From RGIG6353 sp045531285 (GTDB lineage Bacteria > Bacillota > Clostridia > Oscillospirales > SIG627): 12,142 nucleotides of DNA. The stretch's first letter is position 1; each line of letters opens with the position of its first letter. A program made the position numbers and the translations under genes. The stretch is taken from positions 1-12,142 of the forward strand of contig JAZSDT010000136.1 of NCBI GenBank assembly GCA_045531285.1, in the 5' to 3' direction. Below, piece after piece: positions 5,506-12,142 of the stretch. The notes beneath the pieces were generated by a model. The model was not told where the DNA came from. It saw only the letters and a list, made by a program, of their open reading frames with translations, and did no database searches.

Positions 5506-6060
5506 GTGATCACCACTTTCCCGGGGACAACCGTAGAGGTATCGTCTTTGGAAAAAGGCAGTTCTAAAATTCTTTTCGACGGTATATTTGCCGCAGGAGG
5601 AATTACACTGTCGCAGGTTTCGGCTATGACGGGACTTGAGCCCTATATGATACAAAACTGGGTAAAACGGGGATTTATAACGTCTCCTGTAAAGAGACTG
5701 TATTCCAGAGAGCAGTTTGCAGGAATAATAATTATTAATATGCTTAAGGAATCGCTGCATATAGATAAGATATGCGGACTTATAGATTTGATTTCGGGTC
5801 CTACAGAAAGCGAGCTTGACGACCTTGTAAAAAACAATGAGCTTTATCATATGTACGTAGATATGCTCAGCGACCCGACGTTGCGTCTTGACGATACGGA
5901 TTCTGTATCTATGTGTGCTAAAAAAGCAACCGAAGCATATAAAGAAAAAATTCCAGGCGGCAGAGGACAGCTGATAAAGATTCTTAGAGTTATGTATTAT
6001 GCACACTCGGCATCCTTGCTTCGCAAATCTGCCGAAGAAACACTTTCAGCTTTGCAATAG
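5506..6060 (+). CDS. DUF1836 family helix-turn-helix regulator
   Basis: A 184-residue protein recognised as DUF1836-like, with a MerR-like winged-helix N-terminal half. Residues 33-57 (ITLSQVSAMTGLEPYMIQNWVKRGF) read as helix-turn-helix. The wing-like KRLYSREQF (64-71) and a helical stretch IIIINMLKESLHIDKICGLIDLI (74-96) follow. The C-terminal half is predicted helical and lacks metal-binding cysteine clusters, so a ligand or dimerisation role is possible. The start is GTG at 5506, with GGGAGGTG (5492-5499) six bases upstream and 31 bases after the -10 box. The NfeD-like gene follows after 15 bases, so it is the first gene of the NfeD-flotillin operon. The DNA-binding target and signal are unknown; autoregulation through the promoter palindrome is inferred. 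Confidence 0.8.
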   Translation: MITTFPGTTVEVSSLEKGSSKILFDGIFAAGGITLSQVSAMTGLEPYMIQNWVKRGFITSPVKRLYSREQFAGIIIINMLKESLHIDKICGLIDLISGPTESELDDLVKNNELYHMYVDMLSDPTLRLDDTDSVSMCAKKATEAYKEKIPGGRGQLIKILRVMYYAHSASLLRKSAEETLSALQ

Positions 6061-6075
6061 ATTGGAGATGATATA

Positions 6076-6684
6076 ATGTTTATATTTGACTGGTGGAACT
6101 CATTGAGCACGGTTTCGCAAATATTCACCTGTATAGCAGTTCCGTCAACTCTTGTGCTCTTTATTCAAACAGCTATGATGCTCATTGGCTTTGGAGACGA
6201 CGGTGACATTCCCGATGATGCCGACGTGGAATTTGACACCGACATTGACGACATTCCACATGACTTTGAAGGTCTTGACGGACTTAGGATCTTTACTGTG
6301 CGAGGAATGGTTGCCTTCCTAGTGGTTTTCGGATGGGTAGGTACAGTCCTCGATACCGCGGGCGCAAACATTTACGCAACGGTTTCGGTTTCTGCTCTGT
6401 GCGGCTTTTTGATTATGGTGGTGCTTGCATTCCTTTTGAGAGCTGTAATGAAGCTCAGAAGTGAGGGTAACATCGACAATCGCAACGCAATCGGACAGTC
6501 GGGCAAGGTGTACTTATCGATTCCCGCATCCAGAAGCGGAGAAGGCAAGGTGCAGATAATGCTTCAAGGCTCGTTTGTGGAGGTTAATGCCGTAACAGAC
6601 GAAAAAGAGCCAATTTCCACAGGCGCTGAAATAATAGTGACAGGTGTCAGCGGACAAACTAATCTGGTAGTAAAACGTAAGTAA
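6076..6684 (+). CDS. NfeD-like membrane protein (YuaF type)
   Basis: A 202-residue membrane protein, partner of the flotillin gene that follows after 24 bases. Hydrophobic segments lie at about 12-39, 74-93 and 99-123. Between the first two is a strikingly acidic stretch (41-69) with 13 aspartates and few basic residues. The C-terminal part (about 135-202) is a compact beta-rich region beginning GQSGKVYLSIPASRSGEGKVQI and ending in VVKRK, as expected for the OB-fold of NfeD proteins. Its size and gene order match Bacillus subtilis YuaF, which sits beside the flotillin YuaG and is implicated in membrane fluidity and cell-wall-stress adaptation. The long serine-protease-domain form of NfeD is absent. 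GGAG (6064-6067) supports the ATG. Confidence 0.82.
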   Translation: MFIFDWWNSLSTVSQIFTCIAVPSTLVLFIQTAMMLIGFGDDGDIPDDADVEFDTDIDDIPHDFEGLDGLRIFTVRGMVAFLVVFGWVGTVLDTAGANIYATVSVSALCGFLIMVVLAFLLRAVMKLRSEGNIDNRNAIGQSGKVYLSIPASRSGEGKVQIMLQGSFVEVNAVTDEKEPISTGAEIIVTGVSGQTNLVVKRK

Positions 6685-6708
6685 TAAAATTAAAAAGGAG
6701 ATAAAGTT

Positions 6709-8100
6709 ATGCAACCACAAGTAATCATTTTAGTATCGGCAGTTGTTCTGGTGCTGGTGTCTTTTTTGGCATGGGTATGCTCCAGATACAAGAAGTGTCC
6801 CTCAGACAAAATTATGGTAATCTACGGTTCCATAGGCAAAAACAAGGACGGTACGAACAGAAGCGCAAAATGTATACACGGCGGTGCGGAATTTGTAATT
6901 CCCGTGTTCCAGTCATACGCTTATCTCGACCTGACTCCCATATCGATTCAGGTAGATTTGAAAAACGCACTTTCACGTCAGAACATCAGAATTGACGTAC
7001 CCTCAAGATTTACCGTAGGTATTTCGACAGAGCCCGGCGTAATGCAGAATGCCGCAGAAAGACTTTTAGGTCTTCAGCTCAATGAAATACAAGAGCTTTC
7101 AAAGGATATTATCTTCGGTCAGCTCCGTCTTATTATTGCTACAATGGACATTGAGGAAATCAACACAGACCGAGACAAGTTCCTTGCCGCTGTAAGCAGT
7201 AACGTTGAGTCAGAGCTTAAGAAGATCGGTCTCAGACTTATCAACGTAAACCTTACCGACATAAGCGATGAATCGGGATACATTACAGCTCTTGGTAAGG
7301 AAGCGGCTGCAAAGGCTATCAACGATGCTAAGGTAAGCGTTGCCGAGCAGGAACGCTACGGTTCAATCGGTGAAGCAAATGCTCAGATGGAACAGAGAAT
7401 CAAGGTTTCCGAGGCAGATTCTATCGCTATTCAGGGTGAAAACGAAGCGAAGATGAAGATAGCGATGTCGGAAGCAGCCCTTAAGGAAAAGGAAGCCGAG
7501 GCTCTTAAGATAGCTACCACTGCAGAAAAGATTCAGGCGGCTAAAGCCCTTGAAGAATCCTATGCGGCAGAGAAGGCGGCTGAAGAAGCAAGACGCTCTA
7601 AGGAGCAGGCTACACTGGAGGCCGACATAATCGTAAAGGCAGAAGCAAGAAAGAAAGAAATAGAGCTTGAAGCCGAAGCAAAGGCAGAAGAGATGCGCAG
7701 AATTGCAAAGGGTGAAGCCGATGCAATATATGCAAAAATGGAAGCCGAAGCACGAGGCGTTGAGGAAATACTTCGCAAGCAGGCTGCAGGTTTTGCCGAG
7801 GTAGTTAAGTCTGCCGGCGGTGACGCGGATGCGGCACTTAAGCTCCTTATTGCCGATAAGCTTGAAGACCTTATGCGTGTGCAGGTCGATGCTATCAAGA
7901 ATATTAAGATCGATAAGGTTACCGTATGGGATAGCGGAGAAAGCAAGGACGGAAAGAATTCCACAGCTAATTTCATTTCAGGTATGATGAAGGCAGTGCC
8001 TCCGCTTGACGAGGTGTTTGCAATGTCGGGAATGCAGCTTCCGTCTATTCTCGGAACTAAAAAATCCGACTCAGCCGAAGAACTTCCCAACGAGGAATAA
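6709..8100 (+). CDS. floT: Flotillin (SPFH domain membrane scaffold protein)
   Basis: A 463-residue flotillin that would organise membrane microdomains and influence assembly of membrane signalling and secretion complexes. Residues 4-24 form a single hydrophobic anchor. The SPFH/band-7 domain spans about 30-200. Residues 200-360 are a long, alanine- and glutamate-rich coiled coil with the repeated EAEA/AEA pattern diagnostic of flotillins. The C-terminal domain (about 360-463) carries DALKLLIADKLEDL-type and NFISGMMKAVPPLDE segments. It is close in size to Bacillus FloT (about 509 residues) and follows an NfeD-like gene exactly as FloT does. AAGGAG ends 8 bases ahead of the ATG. It is the last gene of the operon, followed by a strong terminator. 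Confidence 0.94.
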   Translation: MQPQVIILVSAVVLVLVSFLAWVCSRYKKCPSDKIMVIYGSIGKNKDGTNRSAKCIHGGAEFVIPVFQSYAYLDLTPISIQVDLKNALSRQNIRIDVPSRFTVGISTEPGVMQNAAERLLGLQLNEIQELSKDIIFGQLRLIIATMDIEEINTDRDKFLAAVSSNVESELKKIGLRLINVNLTDISDESGYITALGKEAAAKAINDAKVSVAEQERYGSIGEANAQMEQRIKVSEADSIAIQGENEAKMKIAMSEAALKEKEAEALKIATTAEKIQAAKALEESYAAEKAAEEARRSKEQATLEADIIVKAEARKKEIELEAEAKAEEMRRIAKGEADAIYAKMEAEARGVEEILRKQAAGFAEVVKSAGGDADAALKLLIADKLEDLMRVQVDAIKNIKIDKVTVWDSGESKDGKNSTANFISGMMKAVPPLDEVFAMSGMQLPSILGTKKSDSAEELPNEE

Positions 8101-8146
8101 GGCGGCACTCGTAAAAACGTAAGCATGCCTATTTAAAAGCTATAAG

Positions 8147-8183
8147 GGTGATGTGAATTTTACATCACCTTTTGCTTTTTTTA
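8147..8183 (+). terminator. Rho-independent terminator after flotillin
   Basis: GGTGATGT (8147-8154) pairs perfectly with ACATCACC (8162-8169) around a 7-base loop. TTTTGCTTTTTTTATT follows. It separates the flotillin operon from the DUF4838 operon. Confidence 0.9.
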
Positions 8184-8212
8184 TTGACTTATCAGCTGTT
8201 TTGTGATACACT
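8184..8212 (+). promoter_or_regulatory. Sigma-A-type promoter of the DUF4838 operon
   Basis: TTGACT (8184-8189), a 17-base spacer and TACACT (8207-8212) fit the consensus well. A small dyad, TATCA (8190-8194) and TGATA (8204-8208), overlaps the spacer and the -10 box and could be an operator. The start codon is 34 bases downstream of the -10 box. Confidence 0.75.
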
Positions 8213-8246
8213 CAAAATAGAAAAATTTCTAAAAAGGAGAAGCACA

Positions 8247-10178
8247 ATGACAAGAATCACCCTTGCCAAAATAGGCAAAAACGTGACTGTAAGCTATGCA
8301 GTCCAAGAGCTTTATACATACCTAAAAAAGATTGACGATACTCTTTTTGTTGACGTCCGCTCATATGCCGAATACGACGAAAAGCTTGACCGAGTTATAT
8401 GGGTAGGCGAGAGTGCCGAATTTGCTTCAAAGCTTCTTGAAGTCAGAGATGCAAAGAAGGATGACTCTATCTGTGTTGACGTTAAACATAACGAGGGCGT
8501 TATTACAGGATGCAACCCCCGTTCCGTGCTTATTGCCGCATACCGTTTCCTTAAGGAGCTTGGTGTTGCTTGGGTAAGACCAACCGATGACGGAGAGGTT
8601 GTGCCTGAATATAAAATCACCGATATAAACGTATCCATTCAGGAGAAGGCTTCATACCGTCACAGAGCGATCTGTATCGAAGGCTCCGTTTCCTACGAGC
8701 ACGTTCTCAATATGATAAAGTGGATCCCGCGTGCCGGCATGAGCGGATATTTCTTCCAGTTCAGCCGTCCCTTCCACTTTTTTGACAGATGGTACGCACA
8801 TGTGTCAAACCCCAATTATGAAAACGAAAACGTAACAAGAGAGGACGTTGACGCTATCGTTTCACAGCTTTCCGAGGAGATAGAAAAGCGTGAGCTTCTT
8901 CTCCATAAGGTAGGTCACGGTTGGACCTGCGGTCCCTTCGGTATTCCCGGTGGAGACGGTTGGGTAAAGGTCAACACAGAGGACGTTTCCGAAGAAATAC
9001 GCTCTATTCTTGCTATGGTAAACGGCGAGAGAAAATTCTGGGGCGACGTTCCTCTTAATACAAACCTTTGCTATTCAAACCCTAAGGTTCGCGACACTCT
9101 CACTACCGCAATGGCTGAATACTGCCGCGACAATCCTGAGGTAAAATATCTCCACTTCTGGCTTGCGGACGGTTCTAACAACAATTGCGAATGCGAAAAC
9201 TGTGTAGAGCGTCCCTCCGACTATTTTGTTATGATGCTCAATGAGGTTGATGCAAAGCTGAGTGCAATGGGCGTTGATACAAAGATAGTATTCCTTGTTT
9301 ACGTTGATCTTCTTTGGGGACCCATCAAGGAAAAATTCAATAACCCTGACCGATTCGTGCTTATGTTTGCTCCTATCACACGTTCGTATTCACAGAGCTA
9401 CGACCAGCTTGATATGACAAAGAGCTACGATGCACCTCCTTACGTGAAGAACAAGCTCAATTTCCCCAAGGATGTAGGTGTAAACTTTGCGCTTCTCAAC
9501 GGTTGGAAGAAAATACACTCTCAGGACAGCTTTGTGTTCGATTACCATGTTATGTGGGATCACCTCTATGACCCCGGCTACTACAAAGTAGCAAATATCC
9601 TCTTCCGTGATATGCAAGCCCTCCACAAGATAGGACTTGACGGAATGGTGTCCTGTCAGTTGACTCGCTGTGCGTTCCCGACAAATCTGCCTGTGCAGAT
9701 GATGGCGGATGCCCTTTGGGATGAGACTTGTGACTTTGATGAAAAGTGCAATGCATACTTCAAGTCTGCTTTTGGCGAGGATTGGAAGGCTGTCAAGGAA
9801 TATATGATGACCATAAGTGACCTTATTGACCCCGTTTATTCACGTCAGTGGGACGTTCGTCCTTACGAGAAGGAAAAGCGCCTTGCACTTGTCAAGAAGG
9901 CTTTGGCACTTGTAACCGAGTTTGAGGTAACTGTTAAGAAGAATCTTGCAAAGAAGCTTCCTGCAGGACAGCTTAAGTCATGGGAGTACCTTACTTACCA
10001 CAAGGTTTACGTTGAGCATTTTGTAAATTGTGTAGTACAGGCAATTTCAGGTGACAGCGCAGCAACCGATAAGGCAGTGGGTGACTTTGTGAGCTATCTT
10101 ATGAAGAACGAAACCAATCTTCACAAGGTTCTCGACGTTATGCAGGTACACGGAGTAGTAAGAAACTCGATTAAATAA
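8247..10178 (+). CDS. DUF4838-type glycoside-hydrolase-like protein, paralog 1
   Basis: A 643-residue protein of the DUF4838 type. The N-terminal alpha/beta domain (about 1-135) contains VIWVGES and ITGCNPRSVLIAAYRFLKELGVAW, the pattern that precedes the barrel in GH20/GH67-like enzymes. A TIM-barrel-like domain (about 150-470) carries VGHGWT (222-227), NLCYSNPKVRD, HFWLADG (303-309) and the cysteine cluster CECENC (314-319). A helical C-terminal region ends the protein. DUF4838 proteins are thought to be glycosidases of clans related to GH20/GH67, but the substrate is not known to me and the catalytic residues are not assigned; Asp308 is a candidate. There is no signal peptide, so it should act in the cytoplasm. 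The start at 8247 is set by AGGAG (8235-8239); an in-frame ATG at 8172 lies within the terminator and upstream of the promoter. A paralog follows after 9 bases. Confidence 0.82.
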   Translation: MTRITLAKIGKNVTVSYAVQELYTYLKKIDDTLFVDVRSYAEYDEKLDRVIWVGESAEFASKLLEVRDAKKDDSICVDVKHNEGVITGCNPRSVLIAAYRFLKELGVAWVRPTDDGEVVPEYKITDINVSIQEKASYRHRAICIEGSVSYEHVLNMIKWIPRAGMSGYFFQFSRPFHFFDRWYAHVSNPNYENENVTREDVDAIVSQLSEEIEKRELLLHKVGHGWTCGPFGIPGGDGWVKVNTEDVSEEIRSILAMVNGERKFWGDVPLNTNLCYSNPKVRDTLTTAMAEYCRDNPEVKYLHFWLADGSNNNCECENCVERPSDYFVMMLNEVDAKLSAMGVDTKIVFLVYVDLLWGPIKEKFNNPDRFVLMFAPITRSYSQSYDQLDMTKSYDAPPYVKNKLNFPKDVGVNFALLNGWKKIHSQDSFVFDYHVMWDHLYDPGYYKVANILFRDMQALHKIGLDGMVSCQLTRCAFPTNLPVQMMADALWDETCDFDEKCNAYFKSAFGEDWKAVKEYMMTISDLIDPVYSRQWDVRPYEKEKRLALVKKALALVTEFEVTVKKNLAKKLPAGQLKSWEYLTYHKVYVEHFVNCVVQAISGDSAATDKAVGDFVSYLMKNETNLHKVLDVMQVHGVVRNSIK

Positions 10179-10187
10179 AGGAGTATT

Positions 10188-12101
10188 ATGAAAAGGATCA
10201 CAATTGCCCGAATAAACGGTGACTCGGTTGTGGACTATGCTGTCGATGAGCTGTATACGTATCTCAAGAGAATAGACGGTACTCTTTTTGTTGACGTTCG
10301 TTCGTATTCCGAATACGACGAAAAGCTTGACAGAGTTATATGGGTGGGAGAGAGTGACGAATTTGCATCACTCCTTTTACCTGTCGATGATAAGCAGCTG
10401 GATGATTCTATCTACGTAAACGTCAAAGACAACAACGGTATTATCACAGGATGTAATCCCAGGTCAGTGCTCATTGCCGTGTACAGATTCCTTCGTGAAA
10501 TTGGCGTTGCGTGGGTGAGACCTACAGACGATGGCGAAATTGTGACACAACGTAAGCTTACCGCTTTGAACGTATCGGTCTGCGAAAAAGCTTCCTACCG
10601 TCACAGAGCCATATGCATAGAAGGGGACGTTTCCTACGAGCACGTGCTCAATATGATCAAGTGGATACCCCGTGTGGGTATGAGCGGATATTTCTTCCAG
10701 TTTTTTATTCCTTTTCGTTTTATGGACAGATGGTATACTCACTATGCAAACGAGTATCTGGAGAGCCAAGAGGTGACGCGCGAGGACGTTACTGCGATGT
10801 TTTCTTCCCTTGTGACAGAGCTGAAAAAAAGAGGGCTTTTATATCACCACGTAGGTCACGGCTGGACAAGTACCCCCTTTGGCTTTGAGGGAAACGGCGG
10901 ATATCCCGTTGAGCCCGGTTCCGTACCGGAGGAGAAAAAATGGCATCTTGCCATGCTTAACGGTAAGCGTGAATTTCACGGCAACGTGCCGAACTGGACG
11001 AATTTGTGCTATTCAAATCCACGTGTGCGTGATATTATTGTGAATTCTATAGTTGATTATTGCAAGGAAAACAGTGACGTTGACCTTCTTCACTTCTGGC
11101 TTGCGGACGGCGAAAAGAACTCCTGTGAGTGCGAAAACTGTGTAGAGCGTCCTTCTGATTATTACGTTATGATGCTTAATGATTTGGACAAAAAGCTCAC
11201 AGACCTTGGAATTGATACAAAGATAGTATTTCTCACGTACGCAGACGTCACCTGGGCACCCGTCAAGGAGCGTTTTAACAACAAGGAACGCTTTACTCTT
11301 ATGTTTGCCCCCGGCGGTCGCTCTTACGAGTACGGCTTTGACAGTATAACCGACCCTCACTCTTATGATAGCGTTCCTTATGAGAAAAACAAATCTGCTT
11401 CTCCTTCGGATATCGGTAAATGTGCAAGACTCCTTTTTGAGTGGCAGGAGATTTTTGACGGAGATTCTTTTGACTTTGATTACCACCTTTTTGCACGTCA
11501 ATGGCGTGATATGGGAGGTATGTACATAGCACGCCGCGTATTCGTTGATATGCAGAATCTGGACAGAATTTCTCTAAACGGTATGGTAAGCTGCCAGGTT
11601 ACAAGAAATGCATTTCCCACAGCTCTGCCCACGTATATGATGGCAATAGCTCTCTGGGACAAGAATGCCGATTTTGAAAAAGAGAGCGATAAGTATTTCA
11701 TTGCTTCTTTCGGAGACAAAGGACTTGGCGTGAAGAGCTATCTTGACACGGTAAGCGACTGCTTTTTTGCCCCCGATGAAAAGAAACTAAGACGTTGCCT
11801 TGCCTTGTGCCAAGAGCTCGAGCCAATAATTGAGAATGCTCTTCTCACTCAATCGGGTAACCTGAAGCGCTCTTGGGAGTATCTTAGCTATCACACTGAA
11901 ATTCTTCACCTTATCACCGACAGTCTGCTTTCCAAATATATGGGAAAGCATCAAGAGGCCTTGGAAAAATGGGAGCAGGTTAAAGACGTGCTTAAAATAA
12001 ACGAGCTTCGTTATCATCAAATTCTTGACGTCTCTCAATTTATTATTCGTATGGAATCGTGGATAAAGTCAGAGGTCAAAAACGACATAATTAATAATTA
12101 A
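10188..12101 (+). CDS. DUF4838-type glycoside-hydrolase-like protein, paralog 2
   Basis: A 637-residue tandem paralog of the preceding gene. By eye the two proteins share about three quarters of their residues over the first 170 positions. Similarity falls through the barrel and becomes low in the last 130 residues. The key motifs are kept at nearly the same positions: VGHGWT (222-227), NLCYSNPRVRD, HFWLADG (302-308) and CECENC (313-318). Substitutions in and after the barrel (for example GPFGIPGGDGW against STPFGFEGNGGY, and different loops around 390-440) suggest a changed substrate. AAAGGAG overlaps the stop of paralog 1, and the ATG lies 9 bases past that stop, so the two are co-translated. 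No signal peptide. A strong terminator follows. Confidence 0.82.
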   Translation: MKRITIARINGDSVVDYAVDELYTYLKRIDGTLFVDVRSYSEYDEKLDRVIWVGESDEFASLLLPVDDKQLDDSIYVNVKDNNGIITGCNPRSVLIAVYRFLREIGVAWVRPTDDGEIVTQRKLTALNVSVCEKASYRHRAICIEGDVSYEHVLNMIKWIPRVGMSGYFFQFFIPFRFMDRWYTHYANEYLESQEVTREDVTAMFSSLVTELKKRGLLYHHVGHGWTSTPFGFEGNGGYPVEPGSVPEEKKWHLAMLNGKREFHGNVPNWTNLCYSNPRVRDIIVNSIVDYCKENSDVDLLHFWLADGEKNSCECENCVERPSDYYVMMLNDLDKKLTDLGIDTKIVFLTYADVTWAPVKERFNNKERFTLMFAPGGRSYEYGFDSITDPHSYDSVPYEKNKSASPSDIGKCARLLFEWQEIFDGDSFDFDYHLFARQWRDMGGMYIARRVFVDMQNLDRISLNGMVSCQVTRNAFPTALPTYMMAIALWDKNADFEKESDKYFIASFGDKGLGVKSYLDTVSDCFFAPDEKKLRRCLALCQELEPIIENALLTQSGNLKRSWEYLSYHTEILHLITDSLLSKYMGKHQEALEKWEQVKDVLKINELRYHQILDVSQFIIRMESWIKSEVKNDIINN

Positions 12102-12106
12102 AACAT

Positions 12107-12135
12107 AAAAGGAAGACTTCGCGTCTTCCTTTTTG
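12107..12135 (+). terminator. Rho-independent terminator of the DUF4838 operon
   Basis: GGAAGAC (12111-12117) pairs with GTCTTCC (12123-12129) around TTCGC. Flanking A and T runs extend the stem to 11 bp, and a T-tract leads into the end of the window. Confidence 0.9.
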
Positions 12136-12142
12136 TGTATTT

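Noticed and set aside
5410..6006. Long minus-strand open frame opposite the DUF1836 gene
   Set aside because: No ribosome binding site or recognisable domain. The plus strand has a consensus promoter, a good binding site and a recognised family over the same DNA.
7560..8126. 188-codon minus-strand frame opposite the flotillin coiled coil
   Set aside because: Its serine/alanine-rich composition is what the antisense of an Ala/Glu-rich coiled coil gives. No start signals are seen.
8172..8246. Upstream in-frame ATG at 8172 for the first DUF4838 gene
   Set aside because: It lies in the terminator T-tract and upstream of the predicted promoter. AGGAG and alignment with paralog 2 both point to 8247.
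8247..12101. The two DUF4838 genes as a broken or frameshifted single gene
   Set aside because: Both are full length, share the same motif order at matching positions, and each has its own ribosome binding site.

Overview
The window looks like chromosomal DNA from a Gram-positive Clostridia-type gut bacterium, probably of the Oscillospiraceae/Ruminococcaceae group. This is an inference from several features: a bacterial serpin, a two-protein (split) BY-kinase system, a DUF1836 regulator (a family I know mainly from Firmicutes), a NfeD-flotillin pair arranged like Bacillus yuaF-yuaG, strong AGGAG-type ribosome binding sites and near-consensus sigma-A promoters. No 16S or other marker gene is present, so the assignment is tentative.

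Layout. (1) Positions 1-277 are a non-coding, highly structured element bounded by imperfect terminal inverted repeats, probably MITE-like. (2) Positions 384-1652 encode a lipoprotein serpin, with copies of a short GATAGGCGA(G/T)AATT repeat on both sides. (3) A 55-residue glycine-zipper membrane protein lies on the minus strand (1872-2039) with two hairpins behind it. (4) Positions 2253-3731 hold a Wzz-like membrane adaptor and a BY-kinase with a C-terminal tyrosine cluster. A promoter and a tandem 14-base repeat precede them, and no glycan-synthesis gene is visible here. (5) After a terminator-like hairpin comes a ClC-family chloride/proton exchanger with a TrkA_C-like tail (3784-5382). (6) A perfect-consensus promoter with a partly palindromic spacer drives DUF1836 regulator - NfeD-like membrane protein - flotillin (5506-8100). 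(7) A separate promoter drives two tandem paralogous DUF4838-type glycoside-hydrolase-like proteins (8247-12101), closed by a strong terminator.

How the genes fit together. Five of the seven large functional blocks concern the cell envelope: surface protease inhibition (serpin), membrane-bound phosphorylation control (adaptor plus kinase), anion/proton exchange (ClC), and membrane microdomains (NfeD and flotillin under a likely autoregulated HTH protein). The last operon is different. It encodes two apparently cytoplasmic, signal-peptide-less glycosidase-like proteins, which would fit processing of an imported sugar conjugate of unknown identity. The points I find most worth following are the DUF4838 tandem pair with its conserved CECENC cluster, the coupling of a DUF1836 regulator to a flotillin operon, the altered anion-site residues of the ClC protein, and the serpin's extended reactive loop.
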